This document shows positions 33,071 to 33,072 of a DNA stretch of 33,072 nt, one piece after another (within the stretch, counting starts at the first letter, position 1; every line of letters starts with the position of its first letter). The notes under the pieces were generated by a model. That model searched no databases. It was not told the origin of the DNA and was given only the letters and a program-made list of their open reading frames with translations. The position numbers and the translations under genes are program-made. This stretch comes from Bacteroidales bacterium (GTDB lineage: Bacteria > Bacteroidota > Bacteroidia > Bacteroidales > Bacteroidaceae): positions 1 through 33,072 of the forward strand of contig JAUNIC010000002.1 of the NCBI GenBank assembly GCA_030523615.1, in the 5' to 3' direction.

Positions 33071-33072
33071 GG

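Overview
The window reads as a chromosomal segment of a Bacteroidales bacterium, probably Prevotellaceae-like. The basis is: promoters with the Bacteroidetes -7 box TAnnTTTG and a TTG -33 box; few clear Shine-Dalgarno sites; housekeeping genes of Bacteroidales type (YicC, LpxK, 67K-type SppA, RNase Y beside ZapA, SLBB export protein); and a VirE_N/DUF3987 protein followed by a DUF5675-like protein and an M15 peptidase. Species cannot be named from sequence alone. I saw no tRNA, rRNA, CRISPR array, integrase or transposase.

Left accessory third (1-10880). Positions 1-3351 are a rearranged restriction-modification site. It holds a 5' fragment of a Sau3AI/MutH-type endonuclease, two overlapping small genes on the minus strand, an intact mcrB-mcrC pair on the plus strand, and a fragment encoding only the last ~49 residues of a cytosine-C5 methyltransferase. 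Four 10-bp-phased TTAGATC repeats sit just before mcrB. Next come two perfect hairpins and a 587-aa protein I cannot assign, in AT-richer DNA and closed by a strong hairpin. From 5436 to 10687 an all-plus cassette follows: a structured leader, three small unknown genes, an ~826-aa VirE_N/DUF3987 protein, a DUF5675-like protein and an M15 peptidase. Short palindromic elements lie between these genes and also in frame inside them.

Right core two thirds (10883-33070). Every gene is on the minus strand. In transcription order: a coiled-coil protein, zapA, rny and an SLBB export protein; aldo/keto reductase, a PfkB-HAD fusion, xth, sppA, lpxK and a purine nucleoside phosphorylase; a TetR regulator and fabG; an RluA-type pseudouridine synthase; a single-polypeptide CarA-CarB; a four-helix-bundle (S23-type) gene bounded by inverted repeats; aspS and yicC. 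Functions cover RNA decay, cell division, nucleotide salvage and synthesis, envelope and lipid A synthesis, and fatty-acid synthesis.

The most unusual signals are two families of short palindromic elements that lengthen proteins in a conserved reading frame, the phased GATC array in front of mcrBC between the wrecks of an R-M system, the S23 gene framed by inverted repeats outside any rRNA, the unassigned 587-aa gene, and two gene fusions (CarAB, PfkB-HAD).
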